Source of the DNA: an uncultured Alphaproteobacteria bacterium
Lineage (GTDB): Bacteria > Pseudomonadota > Alphaproteobacteria > UBA8366 > GCA-2717185
Assembly (NCBI GenBank): GCA_943788635.1
Contig: CALSRA010000018.1
Location: forward strand, 25,001-89,000
Length of the DNA: 64,000 bases
Direction of reading: 5' to 3'
Shown: piece after piece, positions 42,496-52,679 of the stretch
How positions within the stretch are numbered: position 1 is the stretch's first letter
Layout: each line of letters starts with the position of its first letter
Program-made: the position numbers and the translations under genes
Notes under the pieces: generated by a model
Told to the model about the DNA's origin: nothing
The model's database searches: none
The model's input: the letters and a program-made list of their open reading frames with translations, nothing else

Positions 42496-43452
42496 TCAGT
42501 TGCGCGGCGCCGCGGCCCGTCGCAACCGGTCGTTAATCGCTCGTCCAAGGCCGGTTTCCGGGATCGGCATTACGGCAATTCCGGTCCAGGGCGGGGTATC
42601 AAGCATTCGAAGGTCTGCAAACAGGTTGGCGGCAGCTTCGCCCAAGTCTCCCGCCGGGCTTAGATTCCGGATGGCTTTGGGCGCCGGGCCGAAGCCAAGC
42701 AGTCCTTCGCCCGGGTTTGCCGTCGTTGCGTTCATGCGCAAAGGACGCGCAGGGGCATAGTGGCTAGTCAGCATGCCGGGCGACTGCGGTGCATGGTCAT
42801 TGCTGGCCGCAACAGTCAAAGCGACGCCAAGCGCTGCTTCGATGGATTCTGCCGTCACGCCGCCTTCGCGGAGTATGGCCGGGGGGGCTGTGGTTGTATC
42901 CAGGACGGTTGATTCCAGCCCGATACCGCAAGGCCCGCCGTCAAGAATGATCGCAACCCTGTCCCCCAGTTCTGCAGCAACGTGTTGCGCGGTTGTCGGG
43001 CTGATCCTGCCCGATGTATTGGCGCTTGGTGCGGCGATGGGGATTCCGGCGGCCCGCAGCAGGTTACGGGCACTTTCAACTGCGGGAACGCGCACGGCGA
43101 CGGTTTCCAGACCGGCACTGACCAGCAGCGAAAGATTGCTGTCCTTTCGCAGGGGGGCAACGAGGCTCAACGCACCGGGCCAGAACCGCGCGGCAAGCGT
43201 TTCTGCCATAGGGGAAAAATCAGCCAAACCCCGGGCGGTTTCGGTGTCCGGAACATGCACGATCAGGGGATTGAAGCGGGGTCGGCCCTTGGCTTCAAAG
43301 ATTGAAGCGACGGCACGGTCGTTCGTGGCATCCGCGCCCAGCCCATAGACGGTTTCCGTCGGGAAGGCGACAAGCTGGCCTGCCTGCAGTGCCTGGGCGG
43401 CTTTGGCTATATTTTCCGGAGAAATCGGAAGGACGCGCGCCATTTTAGGCAA
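42496..43452 (-). CDS. L-threonylcarbamoyladenylate synthase (Sua5/TsaC family)
   Basis: GQLVAFPTETVYGLGADATNDRAVASIFEAKGRPRFNPLIVHV...SPGMLTSHYAPARPL. Confidence 0.95.
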   Translation of the reverse strand: MPKMARVLPISPENIAKAAQALQAGQLVAFPTETVYGLGADATNDRAVASIFEAKGRPRFNPLIVHVPDTETARGLADFSPMAETLAARFWPGALSLVAPLRKDSNLSLLVSAGLETVAVRVPAVESARNLLRAAGIPIAAPSANTSGRISPTTAQHVAAELGDRVAIILDGGPCGIGLESTVLDTTTAPPAILREGGVTAESIEAALGVALTVAASNDHAPQSPGMLTSHYAPARPLRMNATTANPGEGLLGFGPAPKAIRNLSPAGDLGEAAANLFADLRMLDTPPWTGIAVMPIPETGLGRAINDRLRRAAAPRN

Positions 43453-43463
43453 GCGAGAGAATC

Positions 43464-43694
43464 CTACTTGGGGATATTTATAGTGGTATCTTCTTCAAGA
43501 TCGATATCCAGAATCGCCATATTGAACGCATAGGAGAGTTCGCCGTCTTCCTCGTCGCGGAAGAGGACGCCGATGAATTCGTCGTCGATCAGGACTTCGC
43601 AGGAACCGTCTTTCTGTTCTTTCAGAATAATCGCGTTGTTCCCGAACTTGCGGCGCAAATACTTCTCGACCAGGAGGAGTTCTGAACGTTTCAC
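43464..43694 (-). CDS. DUF3126-like protein
   Basis: 76-aa MKRSELLLVEKYLRRKFGNNAIILKEQKDGSCEVLIDDEFIGVLFRDEEDGELSYAFNMAILDIDLEE. Confidence 0.7.
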   Translation of the reverse strand: MKRSELLLVEKYLRRKFGNNAIILKEQKDGSCEVLIDDEFIGVLFRDEEDGELSYAFNMAILDIDLEEDTTINIPK

Positions 43695-43854
43695 TTCGTC
43701 TTCCTTACAGTATTTTGGATCGCTGGGACCATAGCGTTTTCGCCCGATCTGTAAAGGAGTCGTTGCCGCCGCAACAGCTTATGAATGTAAGGGCTTTCTT
43801 CTTTCGGTTCTTCTGGTTAGTGTCCGCCAATTTTTAAATTTGAGAGAGGCTGAA

Positions 43855-44919
43855 ATGGCGCGATTCAGGATAGCTGTAATTCCAGGCGACGGTATCGGAA
43901 ATGAAACGGTACCCGAAGGCATCAAGGCGCTGGAAGCGGCAAGTCGGAAATGCGGGTTTGAACTGGCATTCGACCATTATGACTGGAGTTGCGAGACTTT
44001 CGCAAAGACCGGTCGAATGATGCCGGAAGATGGACTGGACCAGCTTCGTGACCACGATGCGATCTTTCTCGGTGCGGTCGGTTTCCCGGGGGTTCCGGAT
44101 CATGTGTCTCTCTGGGGGTTGCTGATTCCGATCCGCCGGGCTTTCCAGCAGTATGTGAACCTGCGCCCGGTCCGGCTTTTGCCGGGCATCACCCCGCCCG
44201 TACACGGGTATAAGCCCGGCGACATCGACTTCTATGTCGTGCGGGAGAATAACGAGGGTGAATATTCCGAAATCGGCGGCCGCATGTATGAGGGAACGCC
44301 GCAGGAATTCGTCCTTCAGGAGAATATCTTCACCCGCAAGGGCGTCGACCGCATCATGCGGTTTGCCTTCGATCTGGCGGCCAGCCGCAAGAAGAAGCAT
44401 CTGACATCGGCGACAAAGTCCAACGGTATCATGCACACGATGCCCTACTGGGATGAACGGTTTAAGGCGCTGTCCAGCGACTATCCGGATGTGACGACGG
44501 ATCAGTTTCATATCGACATCCTGTGCGCCCATTTCGTGCAGCACCCGGATTGGTTCGATGTTGTCGTCGGCAGCAACCTGTTTGGCGATATCCTGTCCGA
44601 TCTCGGGCCGGGTGTGACGGGAACCATCGCGGTGGCACCATCCGCCAATATCAATCCCGAACGTGAGTTTCCGTCGATGTTTGAGCCCGTTCATGGCTCG
44701 GCGCCGGATATCGCAGGCAAGGGCATTGCCAATCCGATCGGTCAGATCTGGTCGGCGGCGCTGATGCTGGAGCATGTCGGAGCACCCAAGGCCGGCGCGC
44801 TGATATATGATGCGATTGAAACCGTATTGTCGGACAAGGCAGCGCCGCTGACCCCGGATATCGGTGGAACGGCCACGACTTCGGAACTCGGCGACGCTAT
44901 TGTCGCGGCGATCGGATAA
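43855..44919 (+). CDS. Tartrate dehydrogenase / isopropylmalate dehydrogenase family
   Basis: RIAVIPGDGIGNETVPEGIKALE...VRENNEGEYSEIGGR...ATKSNGIMHTMPYWDERF...EPVHGSAPDIAGKGIANPIGQIWSAALMLEH. Confidence 0.9.
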   Translation: MARFRIAVIPGDGIGNETVPEGIKALEAASRKCGFELAFDHYDWSCETFAKTGRMMPEDGLDQLRDHDAIFLGAVGFPGVPDHVSLWGLLIPIRRAFQQYVNLRPVRLLPGITPPVHGYKPGDIDFYVVRENNEGEYSEIGGRMYEGTPQEFVLQENIFTRKGVDRIMRFAFDLAASRKKKHLTSATKSNGIMHTMPYWDERFKALSSDYPDVTTDQFHIDILCAHFVQHPDWFDVVVGSNLFGDILSDLGPGVTGTIAVAPSANINPEREFPSMFEPVHGSAPDIAGKGIANPIGQIWSAALMLEHVGAPKAGALIYDAIETVLSDKAAPLTPDIGGTATTSELGDAIVAAIG

Positions 44920-44943
44920 AGGCCTGACCAGGCGGAGCCGCTA

Positions 44944-45855
44944 TTGGGAAACGCCGTAAGCCAATATTTCAACAATATCCCCGTCGCCCTGCGCGGGATG
45001 CTGTTTATGTTCGTGGCGACGATAACGGGCGTATGCATGCATGCAACCGTGCGGCATATGAGTGCCGATTTCGCGCCGTTCGAACTGGCGTTTTTCCGGA
45101 ATGGCTTCGCGTTGGTTTTCCTGGCAATACCCTTGTTGCGCCTTGGTACTGCGCCGCTGCGTACGACGCATCCCTGGCTGCATCTGCTTCGGGGGGCGCT
45201 GACGACCTGTTCGATGCTGTCTTTCTTTACCGCACTCAGCATTACGCCACTGGCGCAGGTGACGGCGCTGTCCTTCACCGCGCCGATGTTTGCGACGATC
45301 CTGGCTATCTTCTTTCTGGATGAGGTCGTTCGAATTCGCCGCTGGGCGGCAATCATTATCGGCTTTGCCGGAACCCTGGTGATTCTGCGTCCGGGTGTGA
45401 CCGAATTCGACCTTGGCTCAATGCTGACGCTCTTTTCCGCATCGACCTGGGGGGCGGCCATCATCGTGACACGGGTCTTGGGACGCACCGAATCCAGCCA
45501 TACAATTACATTCTATCTGGCGCTGGTGATGACGGTGCTGTCCTTTCTGCCCGCAACCTATGTCTGGGTTTGGCCGGAGCCGTCACAGTATCTTTGGCTT
45601 TTGCTGATCGCGGGTTTTGGCACTGTGACACAATTATGTGTCACCCAGGCTTTGCGGATGGGGGAAACGGCGGTCGTCATGCCGATTGATTTCTTCAAAT
45701 TGATCTGGGCGACGGCCTTTGGGTTCTTTCTGTTTTCGGAAAGCCCTGATTCCATGACACTTGTTGGCGGCGGCATGATATTCGCCAGTGCCACTTATAT
45801 TGCCTATCGCGAAAGCAAACTGAAAAAGCGCCCCACGATTTCATATAAAAAATAA
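44944..45855 (+). CDS. DMT-superfamily (EamA) transporter
   Basis: Multiple TM helices; two EamA repeats; ALSITPLAQVTALSFTAPMFATILAIFFLDE. Confidence 0.88.
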   Translation: MGNAVSQYFNNIPVALRGMLFMFVATITGVCMHATVRHMSADFAPFELAFFRNGFALVFLAIPLLRLGTAPLRTTHPWLHLLRGALTTCSMLSFFTALSITPLAQVTALSFTAPMFATILAIFFLDEVVRIRRWAAIIIGFAGTLVILRPGVTEFDLGSMLTLFSASTWGAAIIVTRVLGRTESSHTITFYLALVMTVLSFLPATYVWVWPEPSQYLWLLLIAGFGTVTQLCVTQALRMGETAVVMPIDFFKLIWATAFGFFLFSESPDSMTLVGGGMIFASATYIAYRESKLKKRPTISYKK

Positions 45856-46085
45856 AAACGGCCGGGTTGGTATGCGCGCTTATTAATTGCTTTGTTGGCT
45901 GCGTTTCCTGGGTGACAGAAGTCTGGATTGCAGACGAAAATAAAAGGTCTCGTACAAAAATGGGCGTATAATGCCGTGGCGCCCGCGGTTCCGAAATTCA
46001 CGGCAGTTTCCGTGATAGCCGCGACACGCGGTGCGAAACCGGAAGTTGTCGAAATCTTTAAAATTAAACGCTATGGCGCATCGAA

Positions 46086-47921
46086 ATGATTATGGAACTT
46101 GCAACCATCCAGATGTTGGCGGTGTTCGCGTTGATCGTGGGCTCACTGCTGTTATACGCGACCGAGAAGCTGCCGTTGGAGGTTACGTCGCTTGGCGTCC
46201 TCTGCGCGTTGATGGTTTTGTTCCATTTGCTGCCGGTGCAGGGGCCCGATGGGGAGAACCGGCTTGATGCCGTACGCTTGCTTTCCGGTTTCGCCAATCC
46301 GGCCCTGTTCGCCGTGTTGGGGTTGCTTGTCATCGGCGACGCGCTGGAGCGTACAGGCGCGCTCGACAAGGGGGCCGCAATGGTTCTCGCGGCCGGGCGG
46401 GGCAGTTCCTGGCTGACGGTGACGATGGCGCTGACCACCGTGCTGGCCGTTAGCGCGTTGATGAACAATATACCGGTCGTTGTCATCTTCATTCCGATCA
46501 TGCAGGCAATCGCAAAACGTCTCGGCAGACGGCCAAGCCGCCTGCTGATGCCGCTCAGTTTTGCCGCCATGCTGGGTGGGATGACGACGCTGATCGGGTC
46601 GTCGACGAACCTGTTGGTTTCCAGTGCGCTTGTGCAGCTTGGAGAAGCACCGTTCGGGTTTTTCGATTTTTCGATACCCGGCATCGTCCTGGCTGTCGCG
46701 GGCTTGCTGTATCTGCTGCTGGTCGCCCCGTATTTGCTTCCCGAGAATAACGATATTGCGGAAGGTCTGGCGCAGGATAACCGACAGTTCATTGCCCAGA
46801 TCACCATAACGCCGAAATCGGCGTTGGTCGGTGAGGCCTTCGCATTCGATGCCCTGGCAAAACTGCCGGACATGAAAATACTGATGGTTCAACGGGGTGA
46901 GCACGCCATTGTGCCGCCATTCACCTATATCAAACTGGAGGCCGACGACGTCCTGGTCGTCGCTGCAACGCGTGATGCCCTGGTCGAAGCGATGAAGGCA
47001 GATCCTGCAGCGATGCATCCGCGCCTCGACGATCAGGTAGAATCGCCGGAACGCTGGCTGATCGGCGGGCAGGTCGTGGCGGATGTCATGGTGCCGCCGG
47101 GATCAGCGATGACCGGGCGTACGCTCGAGGAGTTTGGCTTTCGCTACAAGCACCACTGCATCGTGGTGGGTATCCAGCGTCGGGGCCGTCTGTTGCGGCA
47201 GCGGCTTACGGAAATCCGGATGGAGGCAGGGGACACATTGCTCGTTCAGGGGCAGTTGCGCGATATCCGAAAGCTGCGTGGGGATCATGACGCGGTACTG
47301 ATGGAATGGTCGGCAGCGGATATTCCCGCGGTTCATCATGCGGCTCCGGCCGGATTGATTTTCTTCGCGGTTGTCGCAACGGCAGCGACGGGGTTGGTAC
47401 CCATATCGATTGCGGCGCTGACCGGGGCGGTGGCCATGGTCGCAACAGGGGTTCTTCAGGTTCGCGATGCAATGCGGGCGCTGGATCGGCAGTTGGTAAT
47501 GCTGATCGCCTCAGCTCTGGCATTGGGGGCGGCAATGCAGGAAACAGGCGGTGCCGACTTCATGGCGGAGACAATGCTGCTTGCGGTTGGCGATTCCTCA
47601 ATTCCGGTCGTGTTGTCCGTGTTTTTTCTGCTTGTTGCCTTATTGTCCAATGTTCTGAGTACCAAAGCGACGGCGGTTTTGTTCACGCCAATCGCTGTGG
47701 GGGTCGCGAAGGCCGTTGGTGCGCCAGTCGAACCGTTCGCTGTCGCCGTCGTTTTTGCGGCGAATTGTTCCTTCGCGTCGCCGGTGGGATACCAGACCAA
47801 CCTTCTGGTAATGGGGCCCGCCGGATACCGTTTCATTGATTTTGCGAAGGCGGGATTGCCGTTGGTCGGGTTGCTTTGGGTTGTCTTCAGCCTGTTCGCG
47901 CCCTGGTTCTATTCCCTTTAA
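46086..47921 (+). CDS. SLC13-family permease with TrkA-C (RCK-C) domains
   Basis: MNNIPVVVIFIPIMQAIAKRLGRRPSRLLMPLSFAAMLGGMTTLIGSSTNLLV; internal soluble RCK-C-like repeats. Confidence 0.9.
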   Translation: MIMELATIQMLAVFALIVGSLLLYATEKLPLEVTSLGVLCALMVLFHLLPVQGPDGENRLDAVRLLSGFANPALFAVLGLLVIGDALERTGALDKGAAMVLAAGRGSSWLTVTMALTTVLAVSALMNNIPVVVIFIPIMQAIAKRLGRRPSRLLMPLSFAAMLGGMTTLIGSSTNLLVSSALVQLGEAPFGFFDFSIPGIVLAVAGLLYLLLVAPYLLPENNDIAEGLAQDNRQFIAQITITPKSALVGEAFAFDALAKLPDMKILMVQRGEHAIVPPFTYIKLEADDVLVVAATRDALVEAMKADPAAMHPRLDDQVESPERWLIGGQVVADVMVPPGSAMTGRTLEEFGFRYKHHCIVVGIQRRGRLLRQRLTEIRMEAGDTLLVQGQLRDIRKLRGDHDAVLMEWSAADIPAVHHAAPAGLIFFAVVATAATGLVPISIAALTGAVAMVATGVLQVRDAMRALDRQLVMLIASALALGAAMQETGGADFMAETMLLAVGDSSIPVVLSVFFLLVALLSNVLSTKATAVLFTPIAVGVAKAVGAPVEPFAVAVVFAANCSFASPVGYQTNLLVMGPAGYRFIDFAKAGLPLVGLLWVVFSLFAPWFYSL

Positions 47922-47938
47922 GCCGTTGTATTATTTCG

Positions 47939-49822
47939 TTATAGCGGCCAGATCCAGATGATGGCGGGGACGCCAATGATTATGATGATGATTTCCAGTG
48001 GTAGCCCCATTCGCCAGTAGTCGCCGAAGCGATATCCCGCGGGCCCCATCACCAGAACGTTTGATTGATGGCCTATAGGGGTGAGGAATGCGCAGGAACT
48101 GCCGACAGCGACAGCCATCAGCAACGGGTCGGCGCTGACGCCGATACGTTCTGCTATTCCGATGGCCAGTGGCGCCATCAGTACCGCTGTCGCTGCATTG
48201 TTCATGATGTCCGATAAAATCATTGCCGCGACCAGGACCATCAGCACGACGGACCAGGGGGGCAGCGAATCCGACATGTGGGCAATGCCATCGACAATCA
48301 ACGCCGAGGTGCCTGACGCCTCGACGGCCATGCCAAGAGGAACCATTGCGGCCAATAGGACGATGATCGGCCAGTCGACGCTGGCATACAGATCGCGCAG
48401 GGTCAGCGAACGCGTCAGGATCAAGCCGACGACAGCGGCCGTGAACGCCACTGGAATAGAGAGCACGCCGAAAACGCCCAGCCCGATTGCGACGGCAAAG
48501 ATAACCAGCGGTAGCGGACTTGGTGTCCGATGGAGGGCAAGGTCTCGTTCGGCCAGCGGCAGGCAGCCCATCGCCGAGAGCGTTTCCGGCAAAGCATCGG
48601 CATTGCCGAGCAATAGCAGAACATCACCGGGGACGAGACGAATGCCTCGCAAATTCTCCCGCAATGGTCTGCCCTCGCGGGCGAGCGCAAGAAGATTGAC
48701 CCCGTGACGCCGACCCAGCATCGCCTGCGCGACGGTTCGTCCGGCAAGTGGCGACATCGGAGTCACAACGGCTTCGACAAGCGAGGCTTCTTCGGATTCG
48801 AAGTTTTCGGGATCCAGTGGGGTTGTGCCTTCCAGCACCAGCCCGGCTTCGTGGATAACGGTTTCGATGGCTTCGGCGCTGCCTTCCAGCAGCAGGTGAT
48901 CTTCGGCGCGCAATTCATTGTATCGGCCTGGTCGGACATGCCGCTCTGTTCCGCGCCGAAGGGCGACGACGAAAATTTCACCCTGACCGGCGGGTGCCAG
49001 CAGGTCCCCGATTGTCAGGCCGACGGCTTTGGAGTCTTCGGATACGACGACTTCAGTGATGTAATCCGCGATCTGGAACATCTCGCTGGCGCCTCCCGCC
49101 TTGCGAGAAGGCAGCAGACGCCAACCGACCAAAGCGATGTATATGGCGCCCACGACAGCGAGGATAATCCCGACCGGTGCGAAATCGAACATGCCGAAAG
49201 GTTCGCCGCTGGCTTGTGTCCGATATGCGGCAATGATGATGTTCGGTGGGGTTCCAATAAGCGTTACCAGCCCGCCAAGCAGCGACCCAAAGGACAGCGG
49301 CATCAACAGGTCACCCGGAGATCTGTTGGATTTACGCGCGGTCTGGATAACGACCGGGAGCAGCAGAGCCAGGGCCCCTACGTTGTTCATAAAGGCGGAA
49401 AGCGCTGAGACAAGTGTGACAACTGCCGCGGTTTGCAGGGTCGGCCCGCTGCCGGTTCGCTCAAGGCTGCGCGCCAGCCAGCCGATCAGGCCTGAATTCT
49501 GAATTGCCCTCGAAATTGCCAGAACCGCCGCAACGGTTATTACCGCAGGATGCCCAAATCCTGAAAATGCTGTCTCCGCAGGGACAATTCCGCCGATCAC
49601 GACGGCGAGCAATGCCACCAGGGCAACGACGTCGTATCGCCACTTGCCCCAAACGAAAAGCCCCATAGTGGCGGCCAGTACGAACAAAACATAGATTTGC
49701 GCTGCTGACATTTTCCATCCGGCTGGTTTGTTCTTGTCGGGGCCTATCCTATGACGGAATGTCGCAGAAGGCATAAAGAGGTTGAATCTGAAAGTGTTCA
49801 ATCGAATATTGCGGCGCAACAT
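47939..49822 (-). CDS. SLC13-family permease with TrkA-C (RCK-C) domains
   Basis: FMNNVGALALLLPVVIQTARKSNRSPGDLLMPLSFGSLLGGLVTLIGTPPNIIIA; paralogue of 46086..47921, convergent. Confidence 0.9.
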   Translation of the reverse strand: MLRRNIRLNTFRFNLFMPSATFRHRIGPDKNKPAGWKMSAAQIYVLFVLAATMGLFVWGKWRYDVVALVALLAVVIGGIVPAETAFSGFGHPAVITVAAVLAISRAIQNSGLIGWLARSLERTGSGPTLQTAAVVTLVSALSAFMNNVGALALLLPVVIQTARKSNRSPGDLLMPLSFGSLLGGLVTLIGTPPNIIIAAYRTQASGEPFGMFDFAPVGIILAVVGAIYIALVGWRLLPSRKAGGASEMFQIADYITEVVVSEDSKAVGLTIGDLLAPAGQGEIFVVALRRGTERHVRPGRYNELRAEDHLLLEGSAEAIETVIHEAGLVLEGTTPLDPENFESEEASLVEAVVTPMSPLAGRTVAQAMLGRRHGVNLLALAREGRPLRENLRGIRLVPGDVLLLLGNADALPETLSAMGCLPLAERDLALHRTPSPLPLVIFAVAIGLGVFGVLSIPVAFTAAVVGLILTRSLTLRDLYASVDWPIIVLLAAMVPLGMAVEASGTSALIVDGIAHMSDSLPPWSVVLMVLVAAMILSDIMNNAATAVLMAPLAIGIAERIGVSADPLLMAVAVGSSCAFLTPIGHQSNVLVMGPAGYRFGDYWRMGLPLEIIIIIIGVPAIIWIWPL

Positions 49823-49861
49823 GATTGCCGTTGATTCTCTGGAACGTGACTCCTAATCTCG

Positions 49862-49918
49862 CGCCGCTCAAGGGCGAAACCTTAAAACCTGAAATTTCGT
49901 GTCGCTGAATTCGCGAAA
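49862..49918 (+). ncRNA. Candidate serC leader RNA (5' UTR structure)
   Basis: Two possible hairpins: CGCC/GGCG (49862-65 / 49873-76) and TTTCGTG/CGCGAAA (49895-49901 / 49912-49918) next to the SD AAAGGA of serC. No covariance check possible here. Confidence 0.35.
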
Positions 49919-49928
49919 GGACATGACA

Positions 49929-51086
49929 ATGCCGATGCCCACAGAACGCCCGGAAAATCCGAATTTCTCTTCCGGTCCCTGCGCCAAACGTCCGGGCTGG
50001 ACGCCAGAGGCACTGGCAAACGCCTTTTTGGGGCGGTCGCATCGTTCGACGGAAGGCAAGGCCCGTCTTGCAGAGGTCATTGACCGTCATCGCGCCCTGT
50101 TGCGCCTGCCGGATGACTACCGTCTCGCCATTGTTCCTGCCTCTGATACAGGGGCAATGGAAATGGCCATGTGGACGATGCTGGGCGCCCGCGGCGTCGA
50201 TATGCTCGCTTGGGAATCTTTCGGGGCAGGATGGGTCAGTGATGTGACCAACCAGTTGAAGCTGGATGACGTGCGGGCATTGAAGGCTGAATACGGTTTG
50301 CTGCCGGATCTTGGACAGGTTGATTTCGACCGCGATGTCGTCTTCACCTGGAATGGTACGACGAGCGGCGTGCGGGTCCCGAATGGTGACTGGATTCCGG
50401 CGGACCGCAAGGGATTGACCTTCTGCGATGCGACGTCGGCGGTTTTTGCCATGGATATCCCCTGGGACAAGATTGATGTCGCGACCTGGTCCTGGCAGAA
50501 GGTCCTGGGTGGTGAGGCGGCGCACGGCATGCTGGTGTTATCACCGCGCGCCGTCGAGCGGCTTGAATCCTTCGTGCCGCCGCGGCCGCTGCCGAAAATT
50601 TTCCGACTGACCAAGGGGGGCAAATTTGAAGAAGGCCCTTTCAAGGGACTGACGATCAATACGCCGTCCATGCTGGCGGTTGAGGATTGCCTCGATACGC
50701 TGAAATGGGCAGAGTCCATTGGCGGATTGGAAGCGCTGATTGCGCGGAGCGAGGCGAATTTTGCCGCTATCGACAAATGGGTCGCCACGCGTGACTGGGT
50801 CGAATTCCTGGCAAAGGACCCGTTGACGCGTTCCTGCACCTCAATCTGTCTAGCGTTGTCGGATAATGTGCCGCTCGATGCTGACGCTCTTGCTGCCGCG
50901 CCGAAACGGATTGCGAAGCGTCTGGAGGAAGTGGGGGCTGCGTATGATATTGGTGGCTATCGCGATGCGCCTCCGGGGCTGCGTCTCTGGGGCGGTTCGA
51001 CTGTGGAAAGCGCCGATATGGCGGCACTGACACCCTGGCTCGACTGGGCTTATGAAGAAATCTTCGAGACTGCACCCGCGGCCTGA
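49929..51086 (+). CDS. serC: Phosphoserine aminotransferase
   Basis: [33 protein letters not shown]...[19 protein letters not shown]...[43 protein letters not shown]. Confidence 0.95.
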   Translation: MPMPTERPENPNFSSGPCAKRPGWTPEALANAFLGRSHRSTEGKARLAEVIDRHRALLRLPDDYRLAIVPASDTGAMEMAMWTMLGARGVDMLAWESFGAGWVSDVTNQLKLDDVRALKAEYGLLPDLGQVDFDRDVVFTWNGTTSGVRVPNGDWIPADRKGLTFCDATSAVFAMDIPWDKIDVATWSWQKVLGGEAAHGMLVLSPRAVERLESFVPPRPLPKIFRLTKGGKFEEGPFKGLTINTPSMLAVEDCLDTLKWAESIGGLEALIARSEANFAAIDKWVATRDWVEFLAKDPLTRSCTSICLALSDNVPLDADALAAAPKRIAKRLEEVGAAYDIGGYRDAPPGLRLWGGSTVESADMAALTPWLDWAYEEIFETAPAA

Positions 51087-51101
51087 GCGAAAGAAAAGAA
51101 A

Positions 51102-52679
51102 ATGACAAAAGTATTGATTGCCGACAAGCTTAGCCCGAATGCGGAAGCCATTTTCCGCCAGAACGGCATTGAAACGGACACAAAGGTCGGGATGTCGCCC
51201 GAGGAATTGCTGGCCTGTATCGGTGAATATGACGGGTTGGCGATCCGGTCTGCCACCAAGGTCACGCCGGCGGTTCTGGAAGCGGCAAAGAATCTCAAAG
51301 TCGTGGGCCGGGCCGGAATCGGTGTCGACAATGTCGACGTTCCCCAGGCGACGCAAAAAGGCGTTGTCGTGATGAATACGCCTTTCGGCAACGCGACCAC
51401 GACGGCGGAGCATGCCGTCGGCATGATGTTTGCCCTGGCGCGCCAGATAACCGTGGCCAATACCTCGACCCAGGCTGGCAAGTGGGAAAAATCCCGCTTT
51501 ATGGGGACGGAATTGACCGGCAAGACCCTGGGGCTGATCGGTTGTGGCAATATTGGGTCCATCGTTGCCGACCGGGCGCATGGGCTTCACATGCGCGTGG
51601 TTGCGCATGACCCATATCTTTCACCCGAACGCGCGGAAGACCTCGGTATCGAGAAATTGGAACTCGATGACCTGCTCGCCCGGGCGGATTTCATTACCCT
51701 TCATGCGCCGCTGACGGACAGCACGCGCGGAATTATCGATGCTGAAGCGCTCGCCAAGACGAGAAAGGGCGTCTACATCATCAATTGTGCCCGTGGCGGA
51801 CTGGTGAACGAGGATCATCTCGCGGCAGCTCTTGATTCCGGTCAGGTGGCTGGTGCGGGATTCGACGTGTTCGTCGAGGAACCAGCGCGTGAGAATATCC
51901 TGTTTGGTCGCGATAATGTCGTCTGCACGCCGCATTTGGGCGCTGCGACAGCAGAAGCGCAGGAAAAAGTGGCGGTCCAGGTCGCGGAACAGATGTCCGA
52001 CTACCTGCTGACAGGGGCAGTCACGAACGCGATCAATATGCCATCGGTCTCCGCGGAAGAAGCACCGCGGCTGCGCCCCTATATGGGACTAGCGGAGCAA
52101 CTGGGCAGCTTCGCCGGCCAGTTGACCGAAAGCGGGATCTCGGCCGTTACGATCGAATTTGAAGGGCATGTCGCAACGCTCAATACGCGGCCGTTGGTTG
52201 CCGCTGCACTGACAGGCCTGATGCGTCCCATGCTCGATGCGGTTAATATGGTCAGTGCGCCTTCAGTCGCCCGTGACCGTAATATCAGCGTGACGGAAAC
52301 CAAAAATGAGCAATCTGGCGACTACGAAACCCTGATCCGCCTGACAGTCAAAACCGAAAGGCAGGAACGCAGCGTTACGGGGACGATCTTCGGTGGTTCG
52401 CGGGCCCGCATCGTGAATATTAAAGGGATCGATATTGAAGCGGAACTGTCGCCACATATGCTGTACCTGACCAACAAGGATAAGCCCGGTGTGATCGGTA
52501 ACCTTGGCCGGACACTTGGAGACGCCGGGGTCAATATCGCAACATTCCATCTTGGGCGTGCCGGGCAGGGTGATGATGCAATCGCGCTGCTGCAGATTGA
52601 TCAGCAGCTTGATGCGTCTGTCATCGATGCTGTCTGCAAATTGCCCAATGTCGTGCAGGTCAAGCAACTTGCGTTCTAA
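51102..52679 (+). CDS. serA: D-3-phosphoglycerate dehydrogenase
   Basis: VVGRAGIGVDNVDVPQATQKGVVVMNTPFGNATTTAEHAVGMM...TLGLIGCGNIGSIVADRA; C-terminal ACT domain. Confidence 0.97.
   Translation: MTKVLIADKLSPNAEAIFRQNGIETDTKVGMSPEELLACIGEYDGLAIRSATKVTPAVLEAAKNLKVVGRAGIGVDNVDVPQATQKGVVVMNTPFGNATTTAEHAVGMMFALARQITVANTSTQAGKWEKSRFMGTELTGKTLGLIGCGNIGSIVADRAHGLHMRVVAHDPYLSPERAEDLGIEKLELDDLLARADFITLHAPLTDSTRGIIDAEALAKTRKGVYIINCARGGLVNEDHLAAALDSGQVAGAGFDVFVEEPARENILFGRDNVVCTPHLGAATAEAQEKVAVQVAEQMSDYLLTGAVTNAINMPSVSAEEAPRLRPYMGLAEQLGSFAGQLTESGISAVTIEFEGHVATLNTRPLVAAALTGLMRPMLDAVNMVSAPSVARDRNISVTETKNEQSGDYETLIRLTVKTERQERSVTGTIFGGSRARIVNIKGIDIEAELSPHMLYLTNKDKPGVIGNLGRTLGDAGVNIATFHLGRAGQGDDAIALLQIDQQLDASVIDAVCKLPNVVQVKQLAF

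Noticed and set aside
43834-44775. 313-aa minus-strand ORF
   Set aside because: Antisense to the tartrate dehydrogenase-family gene; shadow ORF.
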